From Lachnospiraceae bacterium (lineage in GTDB: Bacteria; Bacillota; Clostridia; Lachnospirales; Lachnospiraceae), in the NCBI GenBank assembly GCA_017940415.1, contig JAGAYR010000003.1, positions 1-64,000 of the forward strand: a DNA stretch of 64,000 bases, read 5' to 3'. Shown here piece by piece: positions 41,913 to 51,009 of this stretch. Below the pieces are notes generated by a model. It had not been told where the DNA came from. It worked only from the letters and a program-made list of their open reading frames with translations, and searched no databases. The stretch's first letter is position 1. Each line of letters starts with the position of its first letter. A program made the translations under genes and the position numbers.

Positions 41913-42437
41913 TCAATCGAACTTTACAACACCAATATAAGGCAGGTTTCTGTATCTCTGATCGTAATCAAGACCGTAACCTACCACGAACTCATCGGGA
42001 ATCTGAAATCCCGTATAAGCTACCTCAACTTCGGTAACACGTCTCGACGGTTTGTCGAGAAGGGTACAGAGTTTAAGAGATCTGGGACCTCTTTCGGAAA
42101 GCATCTTAAGAAGATAGCTGAGGGTTCTTCCGCTGTCTACGATATCTTCAACAACAATGACATCCTTATCTTTAAGGGGCTCGTCAAGATCCTTTACTAT
42201 CTTGATAAGTCCGCTGGATTCCGTTCCGGAACCGTAGCTTGATGCACTCATGAAATCAAGTGATGTATCAAGCTTGATACGTTTTGCCAGCTCGCACATA
42301 AAGAAAGCTCCGCCCTTAAGAACGCAGACCAGATGAACCTGTTTTCCTGCGTAATCTTTGGTTATCTGATCCCCGATCTCCTGGATCCTCTTATCTACTT
42401 CTTCTTCGCTAAGCATTACTTCAACATGTTCAGCCAT
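41913..42437 (-). CDS. hpt: Hypoxanthine phosphoribosyltransferase
   Basis: 174 residues. Purine salvage enzyme converting hypoxanthine or guanine and PRPP to IMP or GMP. The PRPP-binding motif is [19 protein letters not shown] and the flexible-loop region has [16 protein letters not shown]. The conserved [20 protein letters not shown] segment (here with FQIPDEF) is near the end. It lies 1 bp after the tilS stop and 19 bp before ftsH, the classic tilS-hpt-ftsH order. Confidence 0.96.
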   Translation of the reverse strand: MAEHVEVMLSEEEVDKRIQEIGDQITKDYAGKQVHLVCVLKGGAFFMCELAKRIKLDTSLDFMSASSYGSGTESSGLIKIVKDLDEPLKDKDVIVVEDIVDSGRTLSYLLKMLSERGPRSLKLCTLLDKPSRRVTEVEVAYTGFQIPDEFVVGYGLDYDQRYRNLPYIGVVKFD

Positions 42438-42438
42438 A

Positions 42439-43866
42439 TTATGCCTCCACCTCGACTTTTAATATATTGACGGTATCATCGGTCAACTTGGCACTGTCGC
42501 CCATCCTGTATCCAATGACCCATAAAACTTCGCTTCCCACAGCCAAAACCCTTATTCTGTCCTTATCGGGATAAGGCAGCTTAAGATCCGTCAGATAATC
42601 GCTCACGGATTTTTTGCACGGATTCCCTTCCCTGTCTCTTATAACAAGGTAGTCTCCGTTTTTTCTGACTCTTATCTCATAAACCGGGGAGCTTTCGATA
42701 CCGAATTTTGATGATATGAGGGATATTTTATCACAATCAAAATATTTAGTGTACCTGTTAAGGGGATTTGAAGGGTCAAACATGGCTTCCTTCTCTTCCC
42801 TGCCAAGATCCGATGCCTTCATCAAGGTACAAAGAACCACCGGCTCTTTTCCGGCATCTTCGCCTTCCGTTCGCCTTAACGAGATCCTGTCATGTGAGAA
42901 ATCCGCCCGGATTCCGTAGGGAAGATCCAAATGTTTTCCGGCTTCTGCCTTTGCCACGTCCATTACTGCCGCCGCATGTACTTCCCCGATATCCTTTTTA
43001 CCCGGGGTCATGGAAGTCAGAACCTTAAGAATAAGCATGGATGCTATCACTTCCGGAAGATCGTTGAATGCACCTTTATCCAGCACAATGTGATCTTCTT
43101 CAAAGCTCAGGATCACAGTTTTACAGGATTCGTCCACCACGCTGTCCAGATAAACGGTAATATCACGAAGTTTTTTTGCAGCAGCCGCAATATGGGCTGG
43201 CGCCTGAGAACAAACCTCTTCCGCCTCCGGTAATATCAGGTTTCTGATACGGTTTCTTGCATAGGAAGTGTCGGAATTTGTACGGTCAGTTCTGTAATCC
43301 CGGCCGATCTTTTCCAGATACTCCTCTATATCTGCCCTCGTGGCATTCAAAAGGGGTCTGACGATCCGGTCTCTTTTACCTGCGATTCCGGAAAGCCCTC
43401 TTATACCGCTTCCGCGGAAAAGATTGAATAAAAAGGTTTCTGCGCTGTCTTCTATATGATGGGCAACGGCGATACGTACGCTTCCTTCGGGCAGACCTTC
43501 TTCCAGTTCCCAAGCGGCCGCTTCATTTTCAAAGCTTTCGTATCTGAGTTTTCTGCCGGCTTCTTCTTCCGAAAGGCCGGTTTCTTTTGCTATGGCAGGT
43601 ACGTCTTCTTTTATCTCTTTATAAAAGATCCCTTCTTTTTCACAGATCTTTCTGACAAATAAGGAATCTTCATCCGCCTCGGTTCCGCGGATCATGTGAT
43701 TTATATGTATAACCCGGATATGACTCACGGGCAGTATTTTTTTCATCAAAAATAAAAGGCAGATAGAATCTGCCCCGCCGGATACTCCTATGACAAGGCG
43801 GACAGGTCCGCCTGCCATTAATTCATCCATATATTCTTTACAGACGATTTCGGCTTTGGTCAACAC
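42439..43866 (-). CDS. tilS: tRNA(Ile)-lysidine synthetase TilS
   Basis: 475 residues. It modifies the wobble C of the CAU anticodon of tRNA-Ile2 to lysidine, changing its codon reading from AUG to AUA. The PP-loop is VIGVSGGADSICLLFL near residue 24, followed by RVIHINHMIRG and the IAVAHHIEDSAETFLFNL segment of the N-type ATPase domain. The C-terminal domain is present (YLTDLKLPYPDKDRIRVLAVG). Its start overlaps the divIC-like gene by one base. Confidence 0.95.
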   Translation of the reverse strand: MLTKAEIVCKEYMDELMAGGPVRLVIGVSGGADSICLLFLMKKILPVSHIRVIHINHMIRGTEADEDSLFVRKICEKEGIFYKEIKEDVPAIAKETGLSEEEAGRKLRYESFENEAAAWELEEGLPEGSVRIAVAHHIEDSAETFLFNLFRGSGIRGLSGIAGKRDRIVRPLLNATRADIEEYLEKIGRDYRTDRTNSDTSYARNRIRNLILPEAEEVCSQAPAHIAAAAKKLRDITVYLDSVVDESCKTVILSFEEDHIVLDKGAFNDLPEVIASMLILKVLTSMTPGKKDIGEVHAAAVMDVAKAEAGKHLDLPYGIRADFSHDRISLRRTEGEDAGKEPVVLCTLMKASDLGREEKEAMFDPSNPLNRYTKYFDCDKISLISSKFGIESSPVYEIRVRKNGDYLVIRDREGNPCKKSVSDYLTDLKLPYPDKDRIRVLAVGSEVLWVIGYRMGDSAKLTDDTVNILKVEVEA

Positions 43867-44207
43867 TAATTATCCTCAAGTCGGAATACTATTTCACCCT
43901 CATTGACAAGTCCGAGCTTCTCGTGAGCCTGTTCCTCGGCATAAGCCTTGGTCTGAACATACTTCTCAAGTTCGTTCAGCTCCTCCGCTCTTTCCAGTTC
44001 GGATGCGATCTGCTCATCAAGCGCCTGATCCTGTTCCTCATATACACTGAGTCTGGATTTGACATCCTTGATCTGGATCATGACAACAACAGTGATCATC
44101 AGGATGATGATCGCTGCGGTAATATATCCGTAGGCGCCGGATCTTCTGCGGCGCTTCTCCATTGCGGTCTGTTTTTTCTTCCTAGCTCTGTTTAAGGCAG
44201 TTGCCAT
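43866..44207 (-). CDS. FtsB/DivIC family septum formation initiator
   Basis: 113 residues. A basic N-terminal segment of about 27 residues is followed by one membrane helix (YGYITAAIIILMITVVVMIQ) and a coiled coil with YEEQDQALDEQIASELERAE, then a short conserved tail ending EGEIVFRLEDN. This is the single-pass division protein DivIC/FtsB family. It lies between rqcP and tilS with one-base overlaps, the usual place in Firmicutes. DivIC and FtsL proteins look alike, so the exact name is left open. Confidence 0.88.
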   Translation of the reverse strand: MATALNRARKKKQTAMEKRRRRSGAYGYITAAIIILMITVVVMIQIKDVKSRLSVYEEQDQALDEQIASELERAEELNELEKYVQTKAYAEEQAHEKLGLVNEGEIVFRLEDN

Positions 44208-44446
44208 TATATCTCCTCATACATCGCGTCGGCCTCTTCTTTCCTGACCGTTTCGCGAACGTCTGTAACTTTTACCTTAAGTTCACGGTTACCGAATGAT
44301 ACGCATATAACGTCTCCGACTTTGACATCGGAAGATGCCTTGGCAGGTCTGTCATTGATCGTAACCCTTCCGGCATCACAGGCGGAATTGGCCACGGTTC
44401 TTCTTTTGATCAGCCTGGAAACCTTCAGATATTTATCGAGTCTCAT
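44207..44446 (-). CDS. rqcP: RqcP-type S4 domain RNA-binding protein
   Basis: 79 residues from ATG 44446, which has AGAGG upstream; the open frame to 44488 is discarded. The S4 fold is complete: MRLDKYLKVSRLIKRRTVAN, then CDAGRVTINDRPAKASSDVK and VGDVICVSFGNRELKVKV. RqcP (YabO in Bacillus) helps ribosome-associated quality control by assisting RqcH in adding alanine tails. It is located before divIC and tilS, as in Bacillus. Confidence 0.9.
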   Translation of the reverse strand: MRLDKYLKVSRLIKRRTVANSACDAGRVTINDRPAKASSDVKVGDVICVSFGNRELKVKVTDVRETVRKEEADAMYEEI

Positions 44447-44468
44447 GTCATTCCTCTGATACAAAAGT

Positions 44469-44496
44469 GCACCCGCCTGACAAGTCAAACGGGTGC
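44469..44496 (-). terminator. Terminator of hup
   Basis: GCACCCG and CGGGTGC form a 7-bp stem, with a loop of 14 nt; ACTTTTG follows on the minus strand. It lies 22 bp past the HU stop and may only partly stop transcription into rqcP. Confidence 0.6.
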
Positions 44497-44517
44497 GCTG
44501 TTATACATCTAAAACAA

Positions 44518-44790
44518 TTAGTTAAGAGCGTCCTTAAGAGCCTTGCCAGCTTTGAACTTAGGAGCCTTTGAAGCTTTGATCTTCATAGCCTTACCGGTCT
44601 GAGGATTTCTTCCCTCTCTTGCTGCTCTCTTAACAACTTCGAAAGTTCCGAATCCAACAAGCTGAACCTTCTCGCCCTTCTTGAGTGCCTTGGTAATTAC
44701 GTCGGTGAATGCCTTAACAGCCTTCTCAGCGTCCTTCTTTGTAAGATCAGCGGAATCTGCAACAGCTGCAACCAATTCGGTCTTGTTCAT
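44518..44790 (-). CDS. hup: HU family DNA-binding protein
   Basis: 90 residues, the standard HU length. It compacts and bends the chromosome as a dimer. The sequence shows [20 protein letters not shown] at the start, [20 protein letters not shown] as the DNA-binding arm and the Lys-rich end [12 protein letters not shown]. Own strong promoter upstream (44855-44883). It precedes rqcP, as in many Firmicutes. Confidence 0.97.
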   Translation of the reverse strand: MNKTELVAAVADSADLTKKDAEKAVKAFTDVITKALKKGEKVQLVGFGTFEVVKRAAREGRNPQTGKAMKIKASKAPKFKAGKALKDALN

Positions 44791-44854
44791 GATGTAACTC
44801 CTCCTGTTATTTTTGAAAGTTGAACGATTTTAATCAAAAAACCGCTAAATAAAT

Positions 44855-44883
44855 TATATAAACAGAAAATACCCGTTTGTCAA
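44855..44883 (-). promoter_or_regulatory. Promoter of hup
   Basis: Minus-strand -35 TTGACA (44878-44883) and -10 TATATA (44855-44860) with 17 bp between; TATAAT two bases further on (44853-44858) gives 19 bp. About 65 bp before the HU start. Confidence 0.7.
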
Positions 44884-44898
44884 GAAAAACAGGGGGTT

Positions 44899-46233
44899 TT
44901 AGGTGGTCCGCTCAAGGTCCGTAAAGGAAAAAGTCATGTCCGATGCTCCGCTGTCGACGGTTATTGTATAGCTCTTTGTATTGTATCCGGACATACTCAG
45001 CGTAACCACATGAGAACCTTCTGTCTTGGGGAAATAGCAGGGAACCACGCCCACATAATTACCGTCCACATAACACTCGGCACCTACCGGTGCATTGATG
45101 TAGACTCTGTTATTTGCGGTGGTGGTGGTCTGAGCGGTCTGGGCATCCGTGCCGGAAGTCTCCGACGAGCCGTTTCCGCTTACATCCTCGGGTTCTTTCT
45201 CCATGGTGATGCTGATACCGGCATTTGCTTCGCCCACACTTAAATATCTGGTCAGGGTCTGGTAACCGTCACAGGTGCACATAAGCTGATGTAATCCGTA
45301 TGTAAGTGAGATTGCGGATGAAGTATCTGCTTTTTCACCGTCAATATAAAGGGTTGCCTCCGCGGGAGTGATGGAAAACAGAACAAGACCTTCCTTGGGA
45401 GTTTCGGGAACCACATCGGAAAGATCCATTACCGTCTCAAGTCCCCTTTTGATGGTAACGCTTCTGTCCACGTTCATTCCGCTTCCGGAAACAACGATAT
45501 TATATGTACCTTCCGGTACAGTAAGAAGCATGTCTTCCGTGATCTTCTGAATGTTCTTGGTCCCGATCTCTATCCATCCGCCGACAAAATACTCATGCCC
45601 GGACAGTCTCAGATAGCCGTGTCCCTTATCCACATTGACACTGAGAACCGTGGTACCTATCCCCCTGAAAGTAAGGATGTCCGCACTGTTTAATTCTCTG
45701 TGGTCCAGTTCTTCTTTGCCGGAATAACAGAACAAGTCATCAGAAAGCTTATATATATCACTTCCGAGGGTAACCTCGTTTTTTATGTCATTAAAAATAT
45801 ACTGATCCGTGGACTCCTTGATCCATGCCGAAGAAGATAATGACGCCATGGTGAGATGTCTCTTTTCCTTGACGAATCTCAGATCCACAATATCTCCGAC
45901 GGAAAGCTGCGTAAGTGAGATAAGCTGTCCGTAACGGTCGTAAAAGCCTGTCGTTCCGTCATAGCCCAGAGTATATCTCTTCCCGAGATCCGGATTAAGA
46001 AATGTCAGGGTAGCCCCTTCAGTATCCTTATTTACCAGAACGGCCGTGTCCGACGAATCATAATCATATGTACCGTACAGTACAAATCCCGTATCGGCGG
46101 AAGGAGTCAGCGAAGTCTGAACCGGCGCAGGTCCGGACGAACCACAGCCGCAGACGCTTACGAGTAGCCCCGCACCTGCCAGGATAGCGGAAATCCCTGT
46201 CTTAAGTTTTCCGAGAAAAGAATTATATTTCAT
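44899..46233 (-). CDS. PEGA-domain lipoprotein
   Basis: 444 residues. Lipoprotein signal with GLLVSVCGCGSS (Cys near residue 28-30). Residues 45-230 form two beta-rich units (VLYGTYDYDSSDTAVLVNKD; GSDIYKLSDDLFCYSGKEEL). Two PEGA domains follow, one near residues 285-345 (GLVLFSITPAEATLYIDGEK; YGLHQLMCTCDGYQTLTRY) and one near 375-440 (GAECYVDGNYVGVVPCYFPK; GSHVVTLSMSGYNTKSYTI), separated by a Thr/Ser/Glu-rich linker. PEGA domains are surface-layer-like sugar or peptide contact modules. The start overlaps cca by 11 bp, so it is coupled to it. Confidence 0.85.
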   Translation of the reverse strand: MKYNSFLGKLKTGISAILAGAGLLVSVCGCGSSGPAPVQTSLTPSADTGFVLYGTYDYDSSDTAVLVNKDTEGATLTFLNPDLGKRYTLGYDGTTGFYDRYGQLISLTQLSVGDIVDLRFVKEKRHLTMASLSSSAWIKESTDQYIFNDIKNEVTLGSDIYKLSDDLFCYSGKEELDHRELNSADILTFRGIGTTVLSVNVDKGHGYLRLSGHEYFVGGWIEIGTKNIQKITEDMLLTVPEGTYNIVVSGSGMNVDRSVTIKRGLETVMDLSDVVPETPKEGLVLFSITPAEATLYIDGEKADTSSAISLTYGLHQLMCTCDGYQTLTRYLSVGEANAGISITMEKEPEDVSGNGSSETSGTDAQTAQTTTTANNRVYINAPVGAECYVDGNYVGVVPCYFPKTEGSHVVTLSMSGYNTKSYTITVDSGASDMTFSFTDLERTT

Positions 46234-47563
46234 CTTTCATCCCATCTGCCATTTTCAAAAGGACAGCCTTTTCATTGAGAGAAGGATCTTCAATAACCTT
46301 ATCAAGAAGAGCGTTCAAAGTCTTTCCGAGCGCGGGACCGGGACTAAATCCGAGTTCCACCAGATCTTTTCCGTTTACCGCAAGACTTTTCAGGTTGCAG
46401 CACTGATTTTCCCTGAGAATGATCTCGTATTCTTTGGAATATTCAGCCAGAGTTTCGAGCTTTTCTTCCCTCATATAAGTGCTTTGTGCAAGGATATCGG
46501 CTCTTTCAACTTCCAGTAAAAGAGGGAAGTCCTCTTCCATCAGCCTTATGCCCTTTCTTACGGCTCTCGGGCTACAGGGCACTCCCTTTCCCAGGTCATG
46601 ATACTTTATAAGCCTGCATACACGCCTTATGGTATCATTATCCAGCTTCCATCTGCGAAGGATCTCTTCAGCCATTTCGGCTCCCAGTGTCGCATGTCCG
46701 TGAAAATGCGTGATACCGTCATCATCGATCGTAAGAGTATCGGGCTTGGCAATATCATGAAGGAGCATGGTCAGTCTGATAATACGGTCATTCGATGAGA
46801 TCCTTACAGACTCAACGATATGATCACCCACATTATACATATGATGAGGGTGATTCTGCTCCGTTTCCATGGCCTTATCGAATTCCGGGAAAAAGACAGC
46901 GGTCAGCCCGGTTTCATATGCGATCTTTATCATCTCCGGATGATCGGACGTAAGGAGTTTTATCAGCTCCGTTGTAATCCTCTCAGCGGATACCACAGAA
47001 AGCGTGGAGGCTCTGTTTTTGATGGAGTCGTATACGTCCTTATCCAGTGTGTATCCGAGTTTTGCCGCAAATCTTACGGCTCTGAGCATCCTGAGGGCAT
47101 CCTCCGAAAACCTCTCCTCGGCATTACCCACACATCTTATGATTCCGTCTTTCAGATCCTGCATTCCGCCGAACAGATCGATCAGCCCGGCCCTGTCATT
47201 ATATGCCATGGCGTTGATCGTAAAATCTCTTCTTTTCAGATCCTCTTCAAGACTCGGTACAAAGGTCACCTTATCCGGATGTCTTCCGTCACTGTATGTC
47301 CCATCCGTGCGATAGGTCGTTACTTCGTAACCTTCATTGCCCCTCATTACCGTTATGGTCCCATGCTGAAGACCGGTATCCACGGTTCTTCTGAAAAGTG
47401 CCTTAACCTCCAGGGGAAGTGCGTTTGTGGTAATGTCCCAGTCGTCGGGTTCCTTACCGAGAACGCTGTCTCTGACACAACCTCCTACGACGTAGGCGTC
47501 AAAACCGGCATCGAAAAGAGTTTGCAATATATAATTTACTTCTTTTGGAATATTTATGTTCAT
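46223..47563 (-). CDS. cca: CCA tRNA nucleotidyltransferase
   Basis: 446 residues from ATG 47563. It adds or repairs the CCA end of tRNAs; both tRNA genes in this window lack CCA, so it is needed. The nucleotidyltransferase motif is YVVGGCVRDSVLGKEPDDWD with RRDFTINAMAY as the second block; an HD domain near residues 240-290 has LLHDIAKPDTLT and FHGHATLGAEM. The terminator T run of the upstream gene ends only 8 bp before the ATG, so no leader or ribosome binding site is visible. Confidence 0.93.
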   Translation of the reverse strand: MNINIPKEVNYILQTLFDAGFDAYVVGGCVRDSVLGKEPDDWDITTNALPLEVKALFRRTVDTGLQHGTITVMRGNEGYEVTTYRTDGTYSDGRHPDKVTFVPSLEEDLKRRDFTINAMAYNDRAGLIDLFGGMQDLKDGIIRCVGNAEERFSEDALRMLRAVRFAAKLGYTLDKDVYDSIKNRASTLSVVSAERITTELIKLLTSDHPEMIKIAYETGLTAVFFPEFDKAMETEQNHPHHMYNVGDHIVESVRISSNDRIIRLTMLLHDIAKPDTLTIDDDGITHFHGHATLGAEMAEEILRRWKLDNDTIRRVCRLIKYHDLGKGVPCSPRAVRKGIRLMEEDFPLLLEVERADILAQSTYMREEKLETLAEYSKEYEIILRENQCCNLKSLAVNGKDLVELGFSPGPALGKTLNALLDKVIEDPSLNEKAVLLKMADGMKDEI

Positions 47564-47570
47564 CAATCGT

Positions 47571-47617
47571 AAAAAATGCGACCGAAAGAAGAGTCTCTAT
47601 CTCTGTCTTCCGGTCGC
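47571..47617 (-). terminator. Terminator of the parvulin-like gene
   Basis: GCGACCG and CGGTCGC close a long hairpin (inner TCTT/AAGA also pairs), followed by ATTTTTTACG on the minus strand. It lies just after the stop of the gene at 47641 and immediately before the cca start. Confidence 0.8.
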
Positions 47618-47640
47618 AGAAAGTTCATCCGTCGGATAAA

Positions 47641-49182
47641 TTATTCACCTTCACCTTCGGGAGTATAAAGTTCTTGCATATCCTGAAGAAGCTGTGCAGC
47701 TGCTTCAACGGAAATGTACTCAAGGTTTCCTTTAGGATCATCTACCGTGAGTGACTCGGTGATACCTGCAAGATAATTATCCATCTCCTCCGACATCAAG
47801 ATATTCTTAATAGTATAATACCACGAAGGCTTTCCTTCGCCCACATAATAAGCTACATAGGTGATCGAAGCATTTGCATCGTAATAAGAAGTGGTATCTC
47901 CGGCAGCGCGGGATGAATCGTTAGCCCATACACCGAGATCTCCGGGAAGAGCTCCTGCGGTAATGCCTTCGTAAAGTCCGCCTTCGGTAGCCTGATCCTG
48001 AGCATACTGATCATAAAGAGCTATAAATGCATCTTCGGTGCTTCCTGCTGCAGCATACTCGGAAAGAATCTGTGCTCCGTTATCTTCATAAGTAGAGATA
48101 ATTCTGAGTGAAAGTGTAGGATCCTCATCCTTATATCTGGAAACAAATCCGACTACATAGTAGCTGTTTGTAACATCTGCTTCTACAACGGTGGTATCTC
48201 CTTCTTTTCTGGAAGGATCTACGATCCAGTTACGGATCAGATAATTTACTGCGGAAGCTTTCTCGCCTTCATGGTCCTCACCATTTTCAAAAATGGTAGA
48301 CTCTGCTTCATTCGCAAGTTTCTCTGCTTCTGCCATGGCTGCTTCAATCTCCTTCTCGGAAGGAGTATAGGTTCCGTCTTCAGCAACTGCAGCGCCTTCA
48401 TCTGCAAGATCGGTGGGTGCTTCGGGAAGCTCTGCATCAATCCTTACCATTTTATAATCGAAGACATCATAATCATCCGCATCTTCGGTATAACGTGCAT
48501 CAATCTGCTCATCTGTGGGCTCGAAACCGTTCTGCTTGTAATCACTGAATTCAGCCACAAGAAGGGTTTCTTTTACAAGCTTTTCGATTCGCTTTTCGGT
48601 AGCAAACTCACCGAGGGACTGCTTGTAATAAGCATTAAGGCTCATTTCCGCTTCCTTGGCAGCATCTCTCATGGTCTGGGCATAATCCTCATACTGCCCG
48701 GTGATATCTGCGGTATAACCTTCTTTTTCAAGCTCAGCCTTAAGAGCCATGGTCTGCTTGATACGGTCTACGGCTTCCTTCTCGAAATACTGTCTGAAGG
48801 TAAGAGTCTCATCATACATCTGGTTCTCAAGATCATTTATATCCATTCCGTAATAGGAAAGAACCGAGCTGTAGTTATTGATATATGCGTTTTTGACCAT
48901 ATGGTAGTTATAGTCAAACTCAACGCGTCCTATGTTTCTGCCACCGATGGTGCAGACAGTTTCGTTCATCGCAAGGTACTTTCTGATAGGGAAAGAAGCG
49001 ATAAGTGCAATGATCGCAATGAGGATCACGATTCCCGCGCACTTCCAAACAGCCTGTTCGCGCTTTTCACGCTTCTTGGCCTCCCTGCGCTTTTCCATTT
49101 TCATATCATAGTGCGTCTTTACGGTTTTTTCCGTATTCTCGGTGCTCTCCGTCTTAACGGCACTTTCGGTTTTCTCGGACAT
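47641..49182 (-). CDS. Membrane-anchored parvulin-like foldase
   Basis: 513 residues. A charged cytoplasmic tail of about 48 residues with coiled-coil character is followed by one membrane helix (AGIVILIAIIALIASFPIRKY) and an exported domain. Its first part resembles SurA/PrsA N-terminal helices (MKNAYINNYSSVLS, EKEGYTADITGQYEDYAQTM). Two later blocks, WIVDPSRKEGDTTVVEADVT and EGGLYEGITAGALPGDLGVW with RAAGDTTSYYD, look like divergent PpiC (parvulin) modules but the canonical motifs are weak. Peptidyl-prolyl isomerase or holdase function is inference. Start has GGAG upstream at 8 bp. Confidence 0.65.
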   Translation of the reverse strand: MSEKTESAVKTESTENTEKTVKTHYDMKMEKRREAKKREKREQAVWKCAGIVILIAIIALIASFPIRKYLAMNETVCTIGGRNIGRVEFDYNYHMVKNAYINNYSSVLSYYGMDINDLENQMYDETLTFRQYFEKEAVDRIKQTMALKAELEKEGYTADITGQYEDYAQTMRDAAKEAEMSLNAYYKQSLGEFATEKRIEKLVKETLLVAEFSDYKQNGFEPTDEQIDARYTEDADDYDVFDYKMVRIDAELPEAPTDLADEGAAVAEDGTYTPSEKEIEAAMAEAEKLANEAESTIFENGEDHEGEKASAVNYLIRNWIVDPSRKEGDTTVVEADVTNSYYVVGFVSRYKDEDPTLSLRIISTYEDNGAQILSEYAAAGSTEDAFIALYDQYAQDQATEGGLYEGITAGALPGDLGVWANDSSRAAGDTTSYYDANASITYVAYYVGEGKPSWYYTIKNILMSEEMDNYLAGITESLTVDDPKGNLEYISVEAAAQLLQDMQELYTPEGEGE

Positions 49183-49249
49183 AAAAATCTCCTTTCATAC
49201 CGGGCGATCTGGTCTATCCGCCCCGCGCATTGCATTATTCTATCCCATT

Positions 49250-50065
49250 TTATAGCTTTTGGGAAGATTTTTCACAAATATGACACATATACATCTCGGC
49301 TATATCAAGGTCTGTAAGACTGTACAGCATACGCGCTCCGGCGGCGTCTTCGACCTCATTTACTATCCATTTCCCGTGATCTCTTATCAGATCGACACCG
49401 ATGTAATCGGAAAGCAGATAATCGGACAGTTTAAGAGCCATCCTGACTGCTTCTTCGGGAGGCTCAATAAGACTTGCTTCCCCGCCGAGGCTGAAATTAC
49501 TCCGGAAATCATTTTTTGAAGTGCGCAGAACGGAAGCTACGATCTTGCCTCCAAGCACATAAATGCGCATATCCTGTCCGGGAGTATCGCACATCTTCTG
49601 GATTATCCATTCCGAAGAGTTGAGCCCCCTTATGATCTCCCTTACTTCTTCATATTTTCTGGCTTTGAAAACCCTGTTTCCTCCGTGGCCTCTGCGGTGT
49701 TTTACAATATATGGCGCAGAAAACGGGATCTCGTCTTCGGGAGTGTCCCCGGGAACCGTTTCCATAACGGGTAATCCCAGCTCCTGAAACAGGTAATACT
49801 CTTCAAGCTTGTCATTACCGATACGCACGGTCTCCGAATTGTTAAAACTCTTGATACCGAGCCCTTCGAAATATCTGGATAATTCTTCGTCCCTCGACCT
49901 GTTTATTACAAAGGCCGCTTCAGTTTCATCAAAAGCCTGCCAGGGAGTTACAAGATCAAGACGGATACCCCTTTCGGAAGCTTTCTCCGTAAGCCGGTCT
50001 ATGAACCATCTGTTTTTTTCAATATCCGCTTCAAAATATACTAGAAGCGCTCTGTTATCTTTCAT
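49250..50065 (-). CDS. RimK-type ATP-grasp ligase (second of a pair)
   Basis: 271 residues. The ATP-grasp fold is visible: NDKLEEYYLFQELGLPV, PYIVKHRRGHGGNRVFKA (nucleotide-binding loop), EWIIQKMCDTPGQDMRIYVL and the metal site KWIVNEVEDAAGARMLY, which has Glu and Asp where related enzymes have Glu and Asn. RimK-type enzymes join an amino acid, often glutamate, to a carboxylate. Its start overlaps the paralogue upstream by 11 bp, and about 30 percent of residues look shared in a visual comparison. Substrate is unknown. It ends near the start of the next gene with no terminator seen. Confidence 0.85.
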   Translation of the reverse strand: MKDNRALLVYFEADIEKNRWFIDRLTEKASERGIRLDLVTPWQAFDETEAAFVINRSRDEELSRYFEGLGIKSFNNSETVRIGNDKLEEYYLFQELGLPVMETVPGDTPEDEIPFSAPYIVKHRRGHGGNRVFKARKYEEVREIIRGLNSSEWIIQKMCDTPGQDMRIYVLGGKIVASVLRTSKNDFRSNFSLGGEASLIEPPEEAVRMALKLSDYLLSDYIGVDLIRDHGKWIVNEVEDAAGARMLYSLTDLDIAEMYMCHICEKSSQKL

Positions 50066-50927
50066 CCATGTACTCTTTTATATAACTTATTATGTGTTCG
50101 GCCATGTTTATGCCGGTGCATTCGAGAGTAGTTTTAAAATGAGGATTTGAATTGACCTCACAGATAATGGGGCCCTCTTTTCCGAACAACACATCCACTC
50201 CGGCAAAATCCAGTCCCAGTGCCTTGCATGCGGCGATCGCCAATTCTTCCTGTTCTTTGGTGGCGGTGAAACTCTTCATACTTCCACCGTTTGTGATATT
50301 AGAACGGAAATCATTGTCATTATATCTGTACATCGAAGCCACTACCCTGTCTCCGACCACATTTATCCTGACATCCCTTCCTGCGGATTCTTCAATATAT
50401 TCCTGCATTATAAAAGGATGTTCCTTAAATGAAGCGATAAGTCTTTCCGCCTCATACGAATTTTTGACCAAATGAACCTGCTGTCCGAATGAACCGCGGT
50501 TTTCCTTGATGATCATGGGATAACCCAGTTCATTTTCCGCCATTCTCAGGAAAGTCATGTCGGTACACCCGAAGGCAGGGTATGCCTTGGGAGACAAAAA
50601 GGTTTTCGGAGTCCTGATCCCGCCCTCAACAAGAGCGATGGCTGTCTGTCCCTTATCATCGCAAGCCTCGATACTGGCAGATGAATTAAAAAGCCTGAGT
50701 CCCATCTTCTCAAGGCGCGAAGCAAGGAGAATATCCTTGTCCCAGAATATTCCGAAATCTGGAAGTTCATATTCCGAAAACCTGCTCTGAACGCTGCAAT
50801 GAATATCGGAAGATGTCTTCAGCTCCAGCTCCACTCCCACCTTTTTACCGGCTTCAAGGAGCAATTTGTAAATCTCGCTGAACTTATCCCATTTAACAAA
50901 TGAATTTACTATTAACCAGCCTTTCAA
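50055..50927 (-). CDS. RimK-type ATP-grasp ligase (first of a pair)
   Basis: 290 residues. It shows CDDKGQTAIALVEGGIRTPKT, then the ATP-grasp core MIIKENRGSFGQQVHLV, MQEYIEESAGRDVRINVVGD and the metal-binding IICEVNSNPHFKTTLECTG. It is complete, and closer to classical RimK than its neighbour because the final Glu-x-Asn-x-Asn is kept. It and the next gene overlap by 11 bp, so two similar ligases are made together. Possible roles are peptide tailing, cofactor glutamylation or amino-acid ligation. No small peptide gene was found next to them. Confidence 0.87.
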   Translation of the reverse strand: MKGWLIVNSFVKWDKFSEIYKLLLEAGKKVGVELELKTSSDIHCSVQSRFSEYELPDFGIFWDKDILLASRLEKMGLRLFNSSASIEACDDKGQTAIALVEGGIRTPKTFLSPKAYPAFGCTDMTFLRMAENELGYPMIIKENRGSFGQQVHLVKNSYEAERLIASFKEHPFIMQEYIEESAGRDVRINVVGDRVVASMYRYNDNDFRSNITNGGSMKSFTATKEQEELAIAACKALGLDFAGVDVLFGKEGPIICEVNSNPHFKTTLECTGINMAEHIISYIKEYMDER

Positions 50928-51009
50928 TGCCTTATCCCTTCCTGCGAAAGATACAGCCGCATGAACAGCATTTTATCATAAGCCAAAAATATTGTCCTTA
51001 TTATTATCT

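Noticed and set aside
48271-49317. 348-residue plus-strand ORF
   Set aside because: Antisense to the parvulin-like gene and its start region; hydrophobic and Cys-rich composition is an artefact of the codon use of the real gene.
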